Under the pieces are notes generated by a model. That model was given only the letters and a program-made list of their open reading frames with translations. It searched no databases and was not told the DNA's origin. This document shows, one piece after another, positions 21,370 through 31,310 of a DNA stretch of 64,000 bases. This stretch comes from Geomonas oryzisoli (GTDB taxonomy: Bacteria > Desulfobacterota > Desulfuromonadia > Geobacterales > Geobacteraceae), in the NCBI RefSeq assembly GCF_018986915.1, contig NZ_CP076723.1:558001-622000 (forward strand). Reading direction: 5' to 3'. A program made the position numbers and the translations under genes. Numbering within the stretch: position 1 is the stretch's first letter; the number at the start of each line of letters is the position of its first letter.

Positions 21370-23007
21370 TCAGTACGCTACCCCCTGTTCGCCCAGGGTG
21401 AAGGTCGGATTGGTGAGGTCCTCCTCGACGAGGAAGGTGCTGGAGCCGATCCTGATCTGCGCCCCCAGGAAGGCGTCGCGTTCCACCTCCACCCGGGCTT
21501 GGGCGTTGATCTCCAGACGTTTCTGCAGCCTTTTCTTCTCGCCGGTCAACTCCGCCAGCTCTCCCTGGCACTTGGTGTAGATGCGCTGCTTCAGATTCAA
21601 AAGCCCCGCCTCCATGCTGCCGGGGTTTTCCTTGACGTAGGCCAGGGTCTTGGTGAGCTCGTCCAGCTGCCGCTGCTTCTCGGCCAGGTTTTCCTGCACC
21701 ATCTCGAGTTTGCGGTTCAGTGCCGGGTCGACGCCCACCTCGATGACGGTGGGGACTCCGGCGTGGGAGCCGATCACCACCGCGTGCACCAGGGAAACGG
21801 CACGGCAGACCCCCCCGATGATGTGCCCCTTGCGCCCACCTTTTTCGCCGACCAGGATGCTGCCGCCGGAGGTGAGCTCGCTTTGCATGGCGAGTTCGCG
21901 GATGACGATGTCGCCGCAAGCGCTGATGGCGGCATTTTCGGCGAACTGCACGGTCACTGTCCCTCCCGCCTCCAGTTGGGCCATTTCCTGCCGGCTCACC
22001 ATCTTGCCGGGCTGAGTGGCATGGCCGTGGCCGATCACCCCCCCCTGAATCACGATGTTGCCTCCCGCCTTGACCCGGGCGGCCTCAACCACCCCGCCCA
22101 CGGTGATGTCCTCGGTGGCGGTGACCTCCATCCCCTCGCTGACGTCGCCGGAAATCTCCAGCGACCCCTTGAAGTGCAGGTTCCCGGTTGAGAGGTCGAC
22201 CCGTTTCAGCTTGAAGACCGGGTCGACGTTGACGCCACGCGGCACGATGGTCGGGTAGCCGGAGATGGCGGCGACCAGCAGATCGCAGTCTTTCAGGTCG
22301 CAGGCGATGCCGGTCAGGTTGTCGGCGAAGGGGAGGTCTGTCCCGTCCGTGGTGGGAAGCTCCACGCCGATAAGGTTCACTCCCGGGACCCCGACGGTCG
22401 GGTGGGTGCGCCGCAAAAGCGGGTCGCCGAGGCTTACGCTGACGATGTCGCCCAGGTTTCTGTAGTCGGCCGTGTCGTTGTCGGACAGTTGCGGCATCTG
22501 GGTCGCCATCTCGGGGATGAGGCTGATGAACTGACTGTCCTCACCCGGGATGGGAGGGGTTCCCTGGGCGATGACCACTTTGCCGGCCTCTCCGGCCTCC
22601 ACTGCGGCCTTGATCTCGTCATAAAGGATGCCGCACACCACCCCCTCGCGGGCGAGCGCCTGCTCCACCTCTTCGAAGGTGATGCGGCGCCCGCCGTGGG
22701 CGGGTTGGATGGTCATGGTCGCCGTCATCATGTCGTCGGAGAGCTGCAGGACGAAGCTTGCGTCGCGCCGCTCGCCGATCTGCAGGGTGAAGCCGACCGG
22801 GGAAACGGCGCAGCGCTGCAGTAGCTGCTCCAGGGCGTCCTGGGAGATGAACAGCTCCCCGTACCCCAGCGCCGCAATCGCCTCGCGCAACTGCCCGGCA
22901 TCCACCGCGCGCCGCTGGGTGACCGGGGTGTACTGCGCCTGCAGGGACTTCTGGTCCGGGCTCAGTTGCAGTTTGAGGCCGGTGCCGTCGAGAATGTCGG
23001 TCTCCAT
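21370..23007 (-). CDS. FapA/DUF342-family polymer-forming protein
   Basis: 545 residues. The N-terminal part is alpha/beta. From about 240 to 400 a beta-helix-like region is rich in Gly and Val repeats (GNIVIQGGVIGHGH, GDIVIRELAM, GGSILVGEKGG). A coiled coil follows (about 430-505, LNRKLEMVQENLAEKQRQL), and the C-terminus is short and beta-rich. This is the layout of DUF342/FapA proteins, associated with flagellar assembly or cell surface processes in a few bacteria. No flagellar genes are in the window. The ATG at 23007 is chosen because GGAGG is 5 bases away. Confidence 0.8.
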   Translation of the reverse strand: METDILDGTGLKLQLSPDQKSLQAQYTPVTQRRAVDAGQLREAIAALGYGELFISQDALEQLLQRCAVSPVGFTLQIGERRDASFVLQLSDDMMTATMTIQPAHGGRRITFEEVEQALAREGVVCGILYDEIKAAVEAGEAGKVVIAQGTPPIPGEDSQFISLIPEMATQMPQLSDNDTADYRNLGDIVSVSLGDPLLRRTHPTVGVPGVNLIGVELPTTDGTDLPFADNLTGIACDLKDCDLLVAAISGYPTIVPRGVNVDPVFKLKRVDLSTGNLHFKGSLEISGDVSEGMEVTATEDITVGGVVEAARVKAGGNIVIQGGVIGHGHATQPGKMVSRQEMAQLEAGGTVTVQFAENAAISACGDIVIRELAMQSELTSGGSILVGEKGGRKGHIIGGVCRAVSLVHAVVIGSHAGVPTVIEVGVDPALNRKLEMVQENLAEKQRQLDELTKTLAYVKENPGSMEAGLLNLKQRIYTKCQGELAELTGEKKRLQKRLEINAQARVEVERDAFLGAQIRIGSSTFLVEEDLTNPTFTLGEQGVAY

Positions 23008-23370
23008 GACCCCCTCCGGTACGCCCACAGGATGTTCATGGGCGCTTCCAGATTAAGTATCGGCAGCACCAGCGAAAAGTTGAATTCATCTTTACCGGAG
23101 CGCCGGGCCGTGACGGGGCGATGTTAGGGCGTAACGGCGACAAAAACAACCATTAATTGCAGCTATGCGAAGGAGCGCCCGGCGCCGTGGTCGGCACCTG
23201 TTGTATACGCCCTACCACAGCGATAATCCGAATGATTTTTAGCTTGATTAGAGCCGAGTGATGTGGTAAAAACTGGATACTGTATACAATGTGCACCGGA
23301 CAATTTACTTAATAAATGTAAATATTTAGCCGATAATGCGGCCAATTTTACAGCTATTTCGGAGGCCTAA
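23008..23370. other. Divergent intergenic region upstream of sfrBA
   Basis: No gene is seen. It holds two 9-of-10 matches to the palindrome TTGTATACAA (23201-23209 and 23281-23289). A possible -35/-10 pair, TTGATT-N17-TAAAAA, is at about 23244-23272. An AT-rich stretch leads to the sfrB ribosome site GGAGG. Confidence 0.5.
23201..23289. promoter_or_regulatory. Paired GTATAC operator-like sites upstream of sfrB
   Basis: TTGTATACG (23201-23209) and TGTATACAA (23281-23289) share the palindrome TTGTATACAA and are 80 bases apart, as expected for a dimeric regulator binding two sites. A weaker match, TGTATACTT, lies before ppdK (7197-7205). Such GTATAC palindromes suit GntR-type regulators; the identity of the factor is not shown. 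Confidence 0.35.
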
Positions 23371-25383
23371 GTGGCAGAGGTAGTTTTTTCCAGCTGGGGC
23401 AGAAACATAGTTGACAACCGCAAGGGGGGCGAGAAGAAGGATGTCTCCTTCAAACTGCCCGCCACCTACGACGGCGATCGGCCGCTTTCGGCTTTCATCG
23501 GCTGGGATGGCATCATTTTGTACAACAAGGATGTCGATATCCCTGCCATGGTCGCCGAGTACATGAAGCGGGTGCAGACCAAGTACGTCTGCGGGAAGTG
23601 CACCCCGGGCAAGAAGGGGACCCGTGTCATCATGGACGCCCTGGCCGGGATCATGGAGGGGCGCGGCAAGGAAGAGGACCTGGACTCGATCCTCGACGTG
23701 GGGAGCGTGCTGTCGCACTGCAAGTGCACCCTCTGTCCGAGCTCGGCGGTGCCGGTCATCGACGCCGTCACCCATTTCCGCGACGCCTTCGTGAACTACA
23801 TTCGCGGCGCCAAGAGCCTCTCCTCGGAGTTCCGCTACATCGAGAAGTACACCGCTCCCTGCATGGACAAGTGCCCGGCCCACATAGACATTCCGGCGTA
23901 CATCGAGGCGGTCAAGGACTACCGCTTCGGCGACTCCCTGGCCACCATCCGCGAGTCGATGCCGCTGCCGTCGGTCTGCGGCCGCGTCTGCCCGCACCCG
24001 TGCGAGACCGCCTGCCGCAGGAAGAACGTGGACGATTCCATCAACATCATGGTGCTCAAGCGCAGCGCCTCCGACTACGAGTGGCAGCACGGCCACCTGC
24101 CGCCCATGGCTCCCAAGGCGAAGCAGTCCAAGAAGATCGCCGTGGTGGGTGCCGGCCCGGCCGGTCTCGCCGCCGCTTACTACCTGGCCCTGGAAGGGTA
24201 CCCGGTCACCATCTACGAGGCGCTTCCCTTGGGCGGCGGCATGGTTGCCGTGGGTATCCCTCCGTACCGCCAGCCGCGCCACCTGCTGCAGCGCGACATC
24301 GACATCATCCAGGAACTCGGCGTCGAGATCGTCTACAACACCCGGGTGGGCAAGGACATCACCCTCGACGAGCTGAGGAAGAAGTTCGACGCCGTGCTCC
24401 TCGCGCCGGGCGCGCACCGCTCCAAGCCGATGGGCGTCGAAGGTGAGGACAAGGGGTACAAGGGCTTCCTGACCGGCGGTATCGATTTTCTGAGAAACGT
24501 CTACCTCGGCCTTCCCACGGGGATGGGCAAGAAGGTATTCGTGGTCGGCGGCGGCAACACCGCCATCGACTGCGTCAGGGTGGCCTTGCGTGAGGGTGCC
24601 GAAGAGAGCGTGCTGGTCTACCGCCGCTCCCGTAACGAGATGCCTGCGGACGTCTGGGAGGTCGACGGGGCGGACGAGGAAGGGGTGCGCTTCGAGTTCC
24701 AGGTACTCCCGACCAAGGTCATCGCCAACGAGAACAACGAGGTCACCGGGGTCGAGTTGATCAGGATGGCTCTCGGCGAGCCGGATGCCTCCGGGCGCCG
24801 TCGTCCGGAACCGGTGCCGGGCTCCGAGTTCGTCATCGAGTGCGACACCATCATCCCGGCCATCGGCCAGGACGCCGACCTCTCCTTCATCCCGGCCGAT
24901 GCCGGCATCGACACCACCAAATGGAGCACCATCGTCACCAAGTACGTGCCGCTCAAGGGGCACGACGGCAAGGACCTGAAGGACGGCATGGGCAACATGC
25001 TCTCCAGGAACCTGATCACCGACTGCGACGGCGTCTTCGCCTCCGGCGACGCCGAGATCGGCCCGCTCACCGTCGTCGCCTGCGTCGGCAACGGCCACCG
25101 CGCCGCCAAGGTGATCCAGCGCTACCTCGAAGGGAAGGGCGTCGAGCTCACCGACGACGAGCGGATGGAGGACATCCTCACCTACTTCGGCGTCTACGAC
25201 AAGAACGAGAACGTGCAGTGGCTGGACAGCGCCGCCCGCGAGCACCAGAAAGAGGTGCACGGCAAGGAGAGGGCGAGCTACAAGAACTACTGCGAGGTGG
25301 AACTGGGCTACGCCAACAGCCAGGCGGTGCGGGAGGCCGAAAGGTGCCTGCGCTGCTACCGGGTCGCCATGGTGGCCGTCTAA
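23371..25383 (+). CDS. sfrB: NADPH-dependent soluble Fe(III) reductase beta subunit (SfrB)
   Basis: 670 residues, about the size reported for SfrB of Geobacter sulfurreducens. The N-terminus resembles the FeS end of NuoF: CGKCTPGKKGT with Cys74 and Cys77, then CKCTLCP. A GltD-like half follows with the FeS motifs CMDKCPAHIDIPAY and CGRVCPHPCETACRR, FAD-binding IAVVGAGPAGLAAAYYL, and NADPH-binding VVGGGNTAIDCVR. It is the flavin subunit that takes electrons from NADPH; its in vivo role is probably NADPH oxidation during acetate metabolism. GTG start with GGAGG 5 bases away. sfrA follows 56 bases later. Confidence 0.9.
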   Translation: MAEVVFSSWGRNIVDNRKGGEKKDVSFKLPATYDGDRPLSAFIGWDGIILYNKDVDIPAMVAEYMKRVQTKYVCGKCTPGKKGTRVIMDALAGIMEGRGKEEDLDSILDVGSVLSHCKCTLCPSSAVPVIDAVTHFRDAFVNYIRGAKSLSSEFRYIEKYTAPCMDKCPAHIDIPAYIEAVKDYRFGDSLATIRESMPLPSVCGRVCPHPCETACRRKNVDDSINIMVLKRSASDYEWQHGHLPPMAPKAKQSKKIAVVGAGPAGLAAAYYLALEGYPVTIYEALPLGGGMVAVGIPPYRQPRHLLQRDIDIIQELGVEIVYNTRVGKDITLDELRKKFDAVLLAPGAHRSKPMGVEGEDKGYKGFLTGGIDFLRNVYLGLPTGMGKKVFVVGGGNTAIDCVRVALREGAEESVLVYRRSRNEMPADVWEVDGADEEGVRFEFQVLPTKVIANENNEVTGVELIRMALGEPDASGRRRPEPVPGSEFVIECDTIIPAIGQDADLSFIPADAGIDTTKWSTIVTKYVPLKGHDGKDLKDGMGNMLSRNLITDCDGVFASGDAEIGPLTVVACVGNGHRAAKVIQRYLEGKGVELTDDERMEDILTYFGVYDKNENVQWLDSAAREHQKEVHGKERASYKNYCEVELGYANSQAVREAERCLRCYRVAMVAV

Positions 25384-25439
25384 GGGCAGCCGCACCCGGA
25401 CCTATTGAATTCAATTACACCGAATACTGAGGTTTTTAT

Positions 25440-27911
25440 ATGGTCAGCTTAACCATTGATGGCAAAAGCGTGCAGGTCGAGAAAGGTACCACCATACTGG
25501 AGGCCGCAGCCACGGTAGGGATCACGATCCCGACGCTGTGCTGGCTCAAGAAGGTCTCCCCCACCGGCGCCTGTCGCGTCTGTGCGGTAGAGGTCGCGGG
25601 TGTGGAGCGTACCATGACCGCCTGCAACACGCCGGTCAAGGAGGGGATCGAGGTTACCACCGACACCCCGGCCCTCAGGGAGGCCCGCCGCAAGATCATG
25701 GAGCTCATGCTGGTGAACCACCCGCTGGACTGCCCGGTCTGCGACGCAGGCGGCGAGTGCGACCTGCAGGATTCCTGCTACGCGCTGAACGCGACCAAGC
25801 AGGATTACTCGGCGATCCTGGAGCGCAAGCAGATCCGCTACGACTGGCCGCTCATCGAAAGCGATCCCAACCGCTGCATCCTGTGCGAGAAGTGCGTCAA
25901 GGTGGATCACGAGATCGTCGGCTGCGACGCCATCGAGGTGGTCAACAAGGGCGAGGACGCCATCATCGACACGGTGGACGGCAAACCGCTCAACTGCGAG
26001 TTCTGCGGCAACTGCGTCGCGGCCTGCCCGACCGGCGCGCTGATCACCAAGCCCTTCAAGTTCAAGGGGCGCCCCTGGACCTTCAACCGCATCCCCAGCG
26101 TCTGCGCCTTCTGCGGCGCCGGCTGCCAGATCGAGTACCACGCCAAGGACGGGCTCGTCGAGCGCGTCACCAGCGAGGACAGCAGCTACAACAACGGCAA
26201 CCTCTGCATCAACGGCCGCTTCGGCTACCGCTACCTGCACTCCGCCGAGCGCCTCGCCGATCCGCTTTTGCGCGGCGACTCCGGTGCCCTCGCCAAGACC
26301 GACTGGGATACCGCCCTGTCCGCCGCGGCAGCAAAACTGAAGGAAATCGTGGCGCGTGACGGCGGCAAGGCTGTGGCGGGTCTGGGATCCCCGAGGCTCA
26401 CCAACGAGGAGAGCTTCCTGTTCCGCAAGCTCTTCAGCGATGCACTCGGCAGTTCCAACCTCGATTCCGAGGCAGGCTTGGGCTTCGCCCAGGCGCAGGC
26501 CCAGATGCAGCGGCGCTTCGGTTTCACCGGGGCCAGCAAACAACTCGATGCTCTCGACGAGGCCCAGGCGATCCTGGTCTTCGGATGCGACCTGAACGCC
26601 GAGGCTACCGGCGCCGAATACCGCGTCATCAAGGCGGCCACCAAGAAGGACGCCCGTCTGGTGCTGGTCAATATGCGCGACGTGAAACTCAGGAAATTCT
26701 CCAACGCGCAGCTGAAACACCTCCCCGGCGCCGAACTCCAGGTCATCTACGCCCTGATGAAGGGGCTGGTCGAGGCCGGAGTTGCTGTACCGGCCGGTGC
26801 CGAGAGCATCAAGGACGGACTTGCGCAGCTCTCCATGGACGAGCTCTGCAGCCAGGCCGGCATCACCGTAGCCGCAGTCGAGAACGCGGTGCGGCAGCTC
26901 ACCGGCATGAGCCGCGTCGCCATCGTCTTCGGCGCCGACCTGGTGAGGAGCGCCGACGCCTCCACCAAGATCGCGGCCCTCGCCGACCTCGCCGTACTCA
27001 CCGGCTCGGCGACGGAGCAGGGTGGCGGCATCTTCCCGATCGACGCTAAGAACAACACCGTGGGCATGCTGGACATGGGGGTCGCTCCTGGCGCCGACGG
27101 CAAGGACATCTGGGGCATCGTCGAGGGGATCGAGCAGGGGAGCATCAAGGCCCTCTACCTCCTGGGGTGCGACCTGTCCGGCCTGCCGGACAACCAGCGC
27201 ATCCGCAAGGCGCTCGGCAAGCTGGAACTGCTGGTGGTCCAGGACGTCTTTCAGGGTGACTCCCTCGACTACGCCCATGTCGTGCTGCCGGCAGGCGCCG
27301 CAGCCGAGAAGAGCGGTTCCTTCACCTCGCTGGACAACCGTGTACAGGCCATCTTCAAGGCCGTGGATGCGCCGGGCCAGGCCAAGGAAGACTGGGCCAT
27401 CCTGGCGGATCTCTACGGCAGGCTGACCGGCAGCACACAGGGGATCACCCCCGCGAGCCTCATGGCCGAGATCAAGGGCGCGGCGAAGGGGTACCAGCCC
27501 TTCGACGGTTCCCGCAACGGCGTCATCAAGGGAGGGAGCACGGCGCGCATCGACGCCCCGCTGGCGCCGATCGCCAAGCCCGCGGCACCCGCCCAGGCGA
27601 AGTTCCAGCTCCTGGTCGGCCCCATCGGGTTCCACAACGGCACCTCGACCACCCGCTCCGACGCCAACCTGGACGTGGCACCGGCCGGTTTCGTGGAACT
27701 GCACCCCGCTGATGCGGCAGCACTCGGCATCGCCGACGGGGGGAGCGTGAAAGTCAGCTCCGGCAACGGCGCCCTAACCGCAGCGGCGAAGATCAGCGCC
27801 AAGCTCCAGCCGGGGCTCCTCTTCGCCCCGTCGCACTTCCGCGACCTGAACGCCAACGCGCTCCTCAAGGGGAACTGCAACCTGGTCGAAGTGAAGGTTG
27901 AAAAAGCGTAA
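25440..27911 (+). CDS. sfrA: NADPH-dependent soluble Fe(III) reductase alpha subunit (SfrA)
   Basis: 823 residues, NuoG-like. It begins with a [2Fe-2S] ferredoxin domain ([15 protein letters not shown]). Next come the NuoG-type [18 protein letters not shown] and two [4Fe-4S] motifs, [10 protein letters not shown] and [17 protein letters not shown] molybdopterin-oxidoreductase-like part follows ([12 protein letters not shown], then [11 protein letters not shown]). The pterin domain is probably degenerate, as in NuoG. With SfrB it forms the cytoplasmic NADPH oxidoreductase first purified as an Fe(III) reductase. It ends at a clear terminator. Confidence 0.9.
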   Translation: MVSLTIDGKSVQVEKGTTILEAAATVGITIPTLCWLKKVSPTGACRVCAVEVAGVERTMTACNTPVKEGIEVTTDTPALREARRKIMELMLVNHPLDCPVCDAGGECDLQDSCYALNATKQDYSAILERKQIRYDWPLIESDPNRCILCEKCVKVDHEIVGCDAIEVVNKGEDAIIDTVDGKPLNCEFCGNCVAACPTGALITKPFKFKGRPWTFNRIPSVCAFCGAGCQIEYHAKDGLVERVTSEDSSYNNGNLCINGRFGYRYLHSAERLADPLLRGDSGALAKTDWDTALSAAAAKLKEIVARDGGKAVAGLGSPRLTNEESFLFRKLFSDALGSSNLDSEAGLGFAQAQAQMQRRFGFTGASKQLDALDEAQAILVFGCDLNAEATGAEYRVIKAATKKDARLVLVNMRDVKLRKFSNAQLKHLPGAELQVIYALMKGLVEAGVAVPAGAESIKDGLAQLSMDELCSQAGITVAAVENAVRQLTGMSRVAIVFGADLVRSADASTKIAALADLAVLTGSATEQGGGIFPIDAKNNTVGMLDMGVAPGADGKDIWGIVEGIEQGSIKALYLLGCDLSGLPDNQRIRKALGKLELLVVQDVFQGDSLDYAHVVLPAGAAAEKSGSFTSLDNRVQAIFKAVDAPGQAKEDWAILADLYGRLTGSTQGITPASLMAEIKGAAKGYQPFDGSRNGVIKGGSTARIDAPLAPIAKPAAPAQAKFQLLVGPIGFHNGTSTTRSDANLDVAPAGFVELHPADAAALGIADGGSVKVSSGNGALTAAAKISAKLQPGLLFAPSHFRDLNANALLKGNCNLVEVKVEKA

Positions 27912-27939
27912 TCCGCCGTGACGGCGTGACTGACGAAGA

Positions 27940-27969
27940 GGCCCCGTCCCATGACGGGGCCTTTTTTTT
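27940..27969 (+). terminator. Rho-independent terminator after sfrA
   Basis: GGCCCCGTC pairs with GACGGGGCC across CCAT, followed by eight T residues. Confidence 0.9.
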
Positions 27970-28048
27970 ATGGCGGCCGGAAGCGGATGATGCTAGTCTT
28001 CTGGCTCAGCGGCGGTCCAATACCAGCTACTTCTCAACGGGAGATGCC

Positions 28049-28285
28049 ATGGACGAAAAACTTGCGCAGATAGCGGCGCTGGCGGGAAAGAACGATAAGA
28101 TCGCCGAAAAACTGGAGCAGATGCTCACCGGCCCCAACGACCGTGCCTACGTGGTCTGCAGCTTCGATGACTGCAAGTTGCACGAGAAGGGGCGCTGCAC
28201 CATCTACACGGTGCTCGACGTGCCGCGCATGAAGACCGGTCAGCCCTGCAGCGGCTACGAAAAGGTGAGTGCGGCGGAGAACTGA
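28049..28285 (+). CDS. Small Cys-containing hypothetical protein
   Basis: 78 residues starting MDEKLAQIAALAGKNDKIAE, with GGGAG before the ATG. The N-terminal 30 residues are helical and charged. The rest has four Cys (VCSFDDC, GRC, PCSGY), which might bind a metal. No signal peptide or membrane helix is seen, and I do not recognise the family. It sits behind the sfr terminator and is convergent with the respiratory operon (9 bases between stops). Confidence 0.65.
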   Translation: MDEKLAQIAALAGKNDKIAEKLEQMLTGPNDRAYVVCSFDDCKLHEKGRCTIYTVLDVPRMKTGQPCSGYEKVSAAEN

Positions 28286-28294
28286 GGCGGGAGG

Positions 28295-28855
28295 TCAGTC
28301 GTAGAGGGTGTCTTCGTCTTCCTCGGGAGGCATCCTGCCGTTTCGCTCCAGGAAGGCGAGCTGTTCGCTGCGCTTGCCGATCTGGTCGCTACAGAAGGTC
28401 CAGATGCGGTAGCTTTCCAGGCAGAGGATGGTGAAGCCGGCGCCGAAGACGGCCCAGTAGTTGTCCTGGAGCGCCTCCGCGAAATAGTAGAAGAGGTAGA
28501 AGCCGGCCAGGTAGCCGACATGGCAGAAGCTGCTTGGATGGCGCACCCCCCCCATCATGCGGGACAGGCTCAGTATGATGGCGGAGAAGGTGTAGAGCAC
28601 CAGCACCAGGCTGATCATGAGCGGTTTGGGCGCCGCACCCAGCGCCGCCACCACCTCCTGCGGCCTGGGCAGAAACCAGAAGTCGCGCCAGGCGACGGTG
28701 CTCAAAAGCAGAAACAGGGAAAGCGCCCACAGTCCCCGGTTGGAGAACCGTCTCAGGCGCCCTATCTCATCCAGAAGTCCCTGGCGCAACTGTCCCTGCG
28801 CGTCGCGCGCCAGTCCCCCCACAGTCCCCGCCTTGTTGTTTTCCGCCTGCTCCAT
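28295..28855 (-). CDS. Three-helix membrane protein, last gene of respiratory set A
   Basis: 186 residues. A charged N-terminus leads into RRFSNRGLWALSLFLLLSTVA and further hydrophobic segments around 80-105 and 115-160, with a charged tail ending EEDEDTLYD. The protein at 43283-43828 is a paralog: both have SxRGLW before the first helix, a HVG or HNVG motif, and FY(L/P)(F/L)Y in the third quarter. Both close a cytochrome operon. Function is unknown; a small subunit or assembly factor of the membrane complex is plausible. The start at 28855 is chosen because the upstream extension is made by the 30-nt repeat. Confidence 0.7.
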   Translation of the reverse strand: MEQAENNKAGTVGGLARDAQGQLRQGLLDEIGRLRRFSNRGLWALSLFLLLSTVAWRDFWFLPRPQEVVAALGAAPKPLMISLVLVLYTFSAIILSLSRMMGGVRHPSSFCHVGYLAGFYLFYYFAEALQDNYWAVFGAGFTILCLESYRIWTFCSDQIGKRSEQLAFLERNGRMPPEEDEDTLYD

Positions 28856-28875
28856 TGCTCGCTCGATTCTCTGAA

Positions 28876-28904
28876 GGGGACAGGCACCTGTGGAGCCGGT
28901 CCTC
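28876..28904 (-). repeat. 30-nt palindromic repeat, diverged copy
   Basis: Begins GGGGACAGGCACCTG and continues TGGAGCCGGTCCTC. It matches the family at 33404-33433 with changes in the second arm. It lies between the heme sensor and the three-helix gene, so it is probably transcribed within the operon. Confidence 0.6.
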
Positions 28905-28917
28905 ACTACGAAAAAGG

Positions 28918-29760
28918 TCACTTGTGCTGGCAGACGGGATCGTGCTCCGTCGCCTGGAAAGGCTTTTGCTCAATTTCGTTTAATTTGGCTCTGATAAAGT
29001 AGTAAGATTGTGCGATCTTGTCAAGCTCATAGGGGAGGTGCGGCGGCCGCGTTGTGCCGTTTCCTTCCTCGCTCCTCTCAGTGTACTCCTGCAGCTTCCT
29101 CATCGGAACCAGTACGATCATCTTTAATAGCGTGATGACGCCGGCGATGGTGAGGAACAGGGTCAGGATGGAGAAGATCAGCATCTGCATCTTGATCAGT
29201 GCGAGAGAGTGCAGCGTCGCTTCCTGTGACAGTCCGATGTCCAGCGTTCCCAGCACCCGCTGCTCGACGGGGTGGAAGTGGCAGGCGGCGTTGGCGCAGT
29301 CCGGCTCGTTGTAGATCGGCGCCGTGATGGCCAGAATCTCGTCCCCGGCGGCATTCTTGAAGGTGCGCGCCTTCTGCATGGTCCCGAGCGTGGTAATGGG
29401 CGCCGCCTTCTCGTGGCAGACCACGCACCCCTCCGCCTTCTTGTCCACCTGGCGGTTCACCTCTTCGGGTTTGGAGGAAAAGGCGACCACTCCCTTCTTG
29501 TTGAAGATGCGCACGTGCTGGACGCCGTTTTGGGCGCTGATGTTGCGGATGATGGCGCTGTTGAGCTCCGAGTCCGACTTCATCATGGCGTAACGGGTCG
29601 ACTTCAGCACGATGCCGGCCAGGTTGTTTGCCTGCGTGATGGAATCCCGGATCACCACCTGCTTGATGGCCGCGTAGAGGAGCACGAAGCAGACCACCAG
29701 AAATCCGGTAACCACTATCCCTACGGGAACCAAGGCCCTTCCTGCGATCTTGTCGAACAT
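28918..29760 (-). CDS. Membrane diheme sensor without an output domain
   Basis: 280 residues. TM1 is about 12-33. The periplasmic domain has CXXCH (Cys112, Cys115, His116) and CX4CH (Cys155, Cys160, His161) followed by FHP. TM2 is about 190-212, then a HAMP-like stretch, and the chain ends. There is no kinase, methyl-accepting or cyclase domain. The periplasmic part matches the histidine kinase at 17949-19577, including the APIYNE or AIYNE segment before the second site and the 39-residue spacing. GGAG is upstream of the ATG. It sits in the operon of a quinone oxidoreductase, so it may sense or relay redox state. Confidence 0.8.
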   Translation of the reverse strand: MFDKIAGRALVPVGIVVTGFLVVCFVLLYAAIKQVVIRDSITQANNLAGIVLKSTRYAMMKSDSELNSAIIRNISAQNGVQHVRIFNKKGVVAFSSKPEEVNRQVDKKAEGCVVCHEKAAPITTLGTMQKARTFKNAAGDEILAITAPIYNEPDCANAACHFHPVEQRVLGTLDIGLSQEATLHSLALIKMQMLIFSILTLFLTIAGVITLLKMIVLVPMRKLQEYTERSEEGNGTTRPPHLPYELDKIAQSYYFIRAKLNEIEQKPFQATEHDPVCQHK

Positions 29761-29849
29761 GGCTCCATCTCCAATCTGGGTTGCCGGTCTTTAGCCGCCG
29801 TCAGCCCCGCTGTGCTGCACGTGCCTCTTTGCAACCATCCCCTACTGAA

Positions 29850-29879
29850 GGGGACTGGCTCCGCCAGGTGCCTGTCCCC
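29850..29879 (+). repeat. 30-nt palindromic repeat, copy identical to 62026-62055
   Basis: Starts GGGGACTGGCTCCGC and ends CAGGTGCCTGTCCCC. The two arms are an imperfect inverted repeat. It lies between the HybB-like and heme sensor genes. Confidence 0.85.
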
Positions 29880-29954
29880 CTTCAAGGCCTAACCGAACAC
29901 TCTTCCCAGGTGCGCCGGCCCTGCGGCCGGCGCCCATCAGACTTCCTTTCACTA

Positions 29955-31310
29955 TCAATCCAGCTTGGTCATGCTGCTGTAGCTCGCCACCGGTACGCTG
30001 CTCGCTTCGCGCCGTCCCAGCGCCGGTACCGGCACCGCCTCGGGCACGGTCTCTTCCTGTTCCTGCCGGCGCCATTTGAACAGGATCGGCAGCCGGTACA
30101 GGATGAAGCGGTAGACCACGATGTAGGTGGCGAAGATGGTCAGGCTGATGATCACCTCGCGCCAGGGCGGGATCTCGCGGTGCGGCAGTTTCCAGTTGAA
30201 GGTGATCATGGCGGTGTTGACCCGGTTCAGCACCACGCCGAACACGGTCATGAAGGCGCCCAGGCGTACGATGGCCATCTTCCTCGTGTGCACGCCGTAG
30301 GTCATCAGGGTGAGCGGCAGCATGAAGCCCACGATGATCTCGAACATGAACCACTGACCCCAGCCGCTGTCCAGGTAGGCCCACTTGTTGTCATGGGCGA
30401 TGGCGATCAGCTTGATGGTGATGTAGGTGGCTATCCCCATGCAGGCGCCTTTCGCGAGCGACACGGTGACCTTGTCCAGCTTTTCGTGGAAGCGGGTGTC
30501 GCCGCGCCATGCCATGGTCTTGGCCGCGATGGTGCTTACCGTGATCACCATGCAGAGGCCGCCCGGCAGCGAGGAGACGAAGAAGTGCAGCCACTGGAAG
30601 GAGGAGGAGTACCAAAGCGGGTGCACCTTGCCCGGCGCGTAGGTGAACAGCGCGCCCAGCGCTCCCTGGTGCAGGGTCGACAGGATGATGCCCGAAACGG
30701 TGAGCCCCAGGGTGATCTTGCGGACCCCCCTCTTGCCGGCCGGGAACCCGATCCACTCGAAGAAGGCAGTGGAGACCTCGGCGACCTGCACCGAAAGGTA
30801 GGTGGCGACGTGCCAGGCGACCAGGAAGAGTACCGCGGCGGGGCCGAAGGAGACCACCATCGGGTAGGGGAGGCGCCAGGGCTGCCCCAGGTCGGCCAGG
30901 AGGTACATGACCGCGAAGAAGTAGCCCAAGAGGCCGTTCAAGAGCGCCAGCCGCTCGATCGGCTCCAGGTCGTGCCTGCCGAAGATCTCGCAGGCGGTGC
31001 CCAGTTGGAAGCCCGAGGAGGAGAGCGGCACCATGGCGAAGAGACCGAAACCAAGGAACAGCCCCCAGGGGTAGTCGTTGGAACCACTGGTGGCCCAGGC
31101 CAACCCGAAGAAGAACCGGCCGATCAGGATGGGGATGCCGATGGCGAAGATGGCAGCCAAGATCCAGTTGAACGGGTTCCGGAAGGCCTGCAGCAGGTAC
31201 TGGCTCGGGGTGAGCCCCAAGAGGAGCTTGTTGACCAGCGTGCGCTTCTTGCCGTCCTCGTCGTAGGGTGAGTCCACTATTGCCAAACCGTGCTGGATCA
31301 TTTTTTTCAT
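29955..31310 (-). CDS. HybB/NrfD-type membrane subunit of a quinone oxidoreductase
   Basis: 451 residues with about ten TM helices, the polytopic quinone-binding subunit of HybB/NrfD/PsrC complexes. Family segments are LLADLGQPWR, STLHQGALGALFTY (the HybB-type LHQ motif) and LNRVNTAMITF. The C-terminal 45 residues are a charged cytoplasmic tail. The ATG overlaps the stop of the ferredoxin gene (ATGA). With the HybA-like protein and the 5-heme cytochrome it should pass electrons between menaquinol and periplasmic hemes. The arrangement resembles the Geobacter Cbc-type menaquinol oxidoreductases; the exact name is not assigned. Confidence 0.9.
   Translation of the reverse strand: MKKMIQHGLAIVDSPYDEDGKKRTLVNKLLLGLTPSQYLLQAFRNPFNWILAAIFAIGIPILIGRFFFGLAWATSGSNDYPWGLFLGFGLFAMVPLSSSGFQLGTACEIFGRHDLEPIERLALLNGLLGYFFAVMYLLADLGQPWRLPYPMVVSFGPAAVLFLVAWHVATYLSVQVAEVSTAFFEWIGFPAGKRGVRKITLGLTVSGIILSTLHQGALGALFTYAPGKVHPLWYSSSFQWLHFFVSSLPGGLCMVITVSTIAAKTMAWRGDTRFHEKLDKVTVSLAKGACMGIATYITIKLIAIAHDNKWAYLDSGWGQWFMFEIIVGFMLPLTLMTYGVHTRKMAIVRLGAFMTVFGVVLNRVNTAMITFNWKLPHREIPPWREVIISLTIFATYIVVYRFILYRLPILFKWRRQEQEETVPEAVPVPALGRREASSVPVASYSSMTKLD

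Noticed and set aside
23326-25395. Long minus-strand frame opposite sfrB, and the similar one at 25449-27704 opposite sfrA
   Set aside because: Both are antisense shadows caused by GC-rich codon third positions. No start signal or family motif is present, and SfrB and SfrA motifs are clear on the plus strand.
29781-31271. Plus-strand frame of 496 codons across the HybB-like gene
   Set aside because: It is the shadow of a polytopic membrane protein gene. The predicted protein is Gln, Glu and His rich with no recognisable fold.
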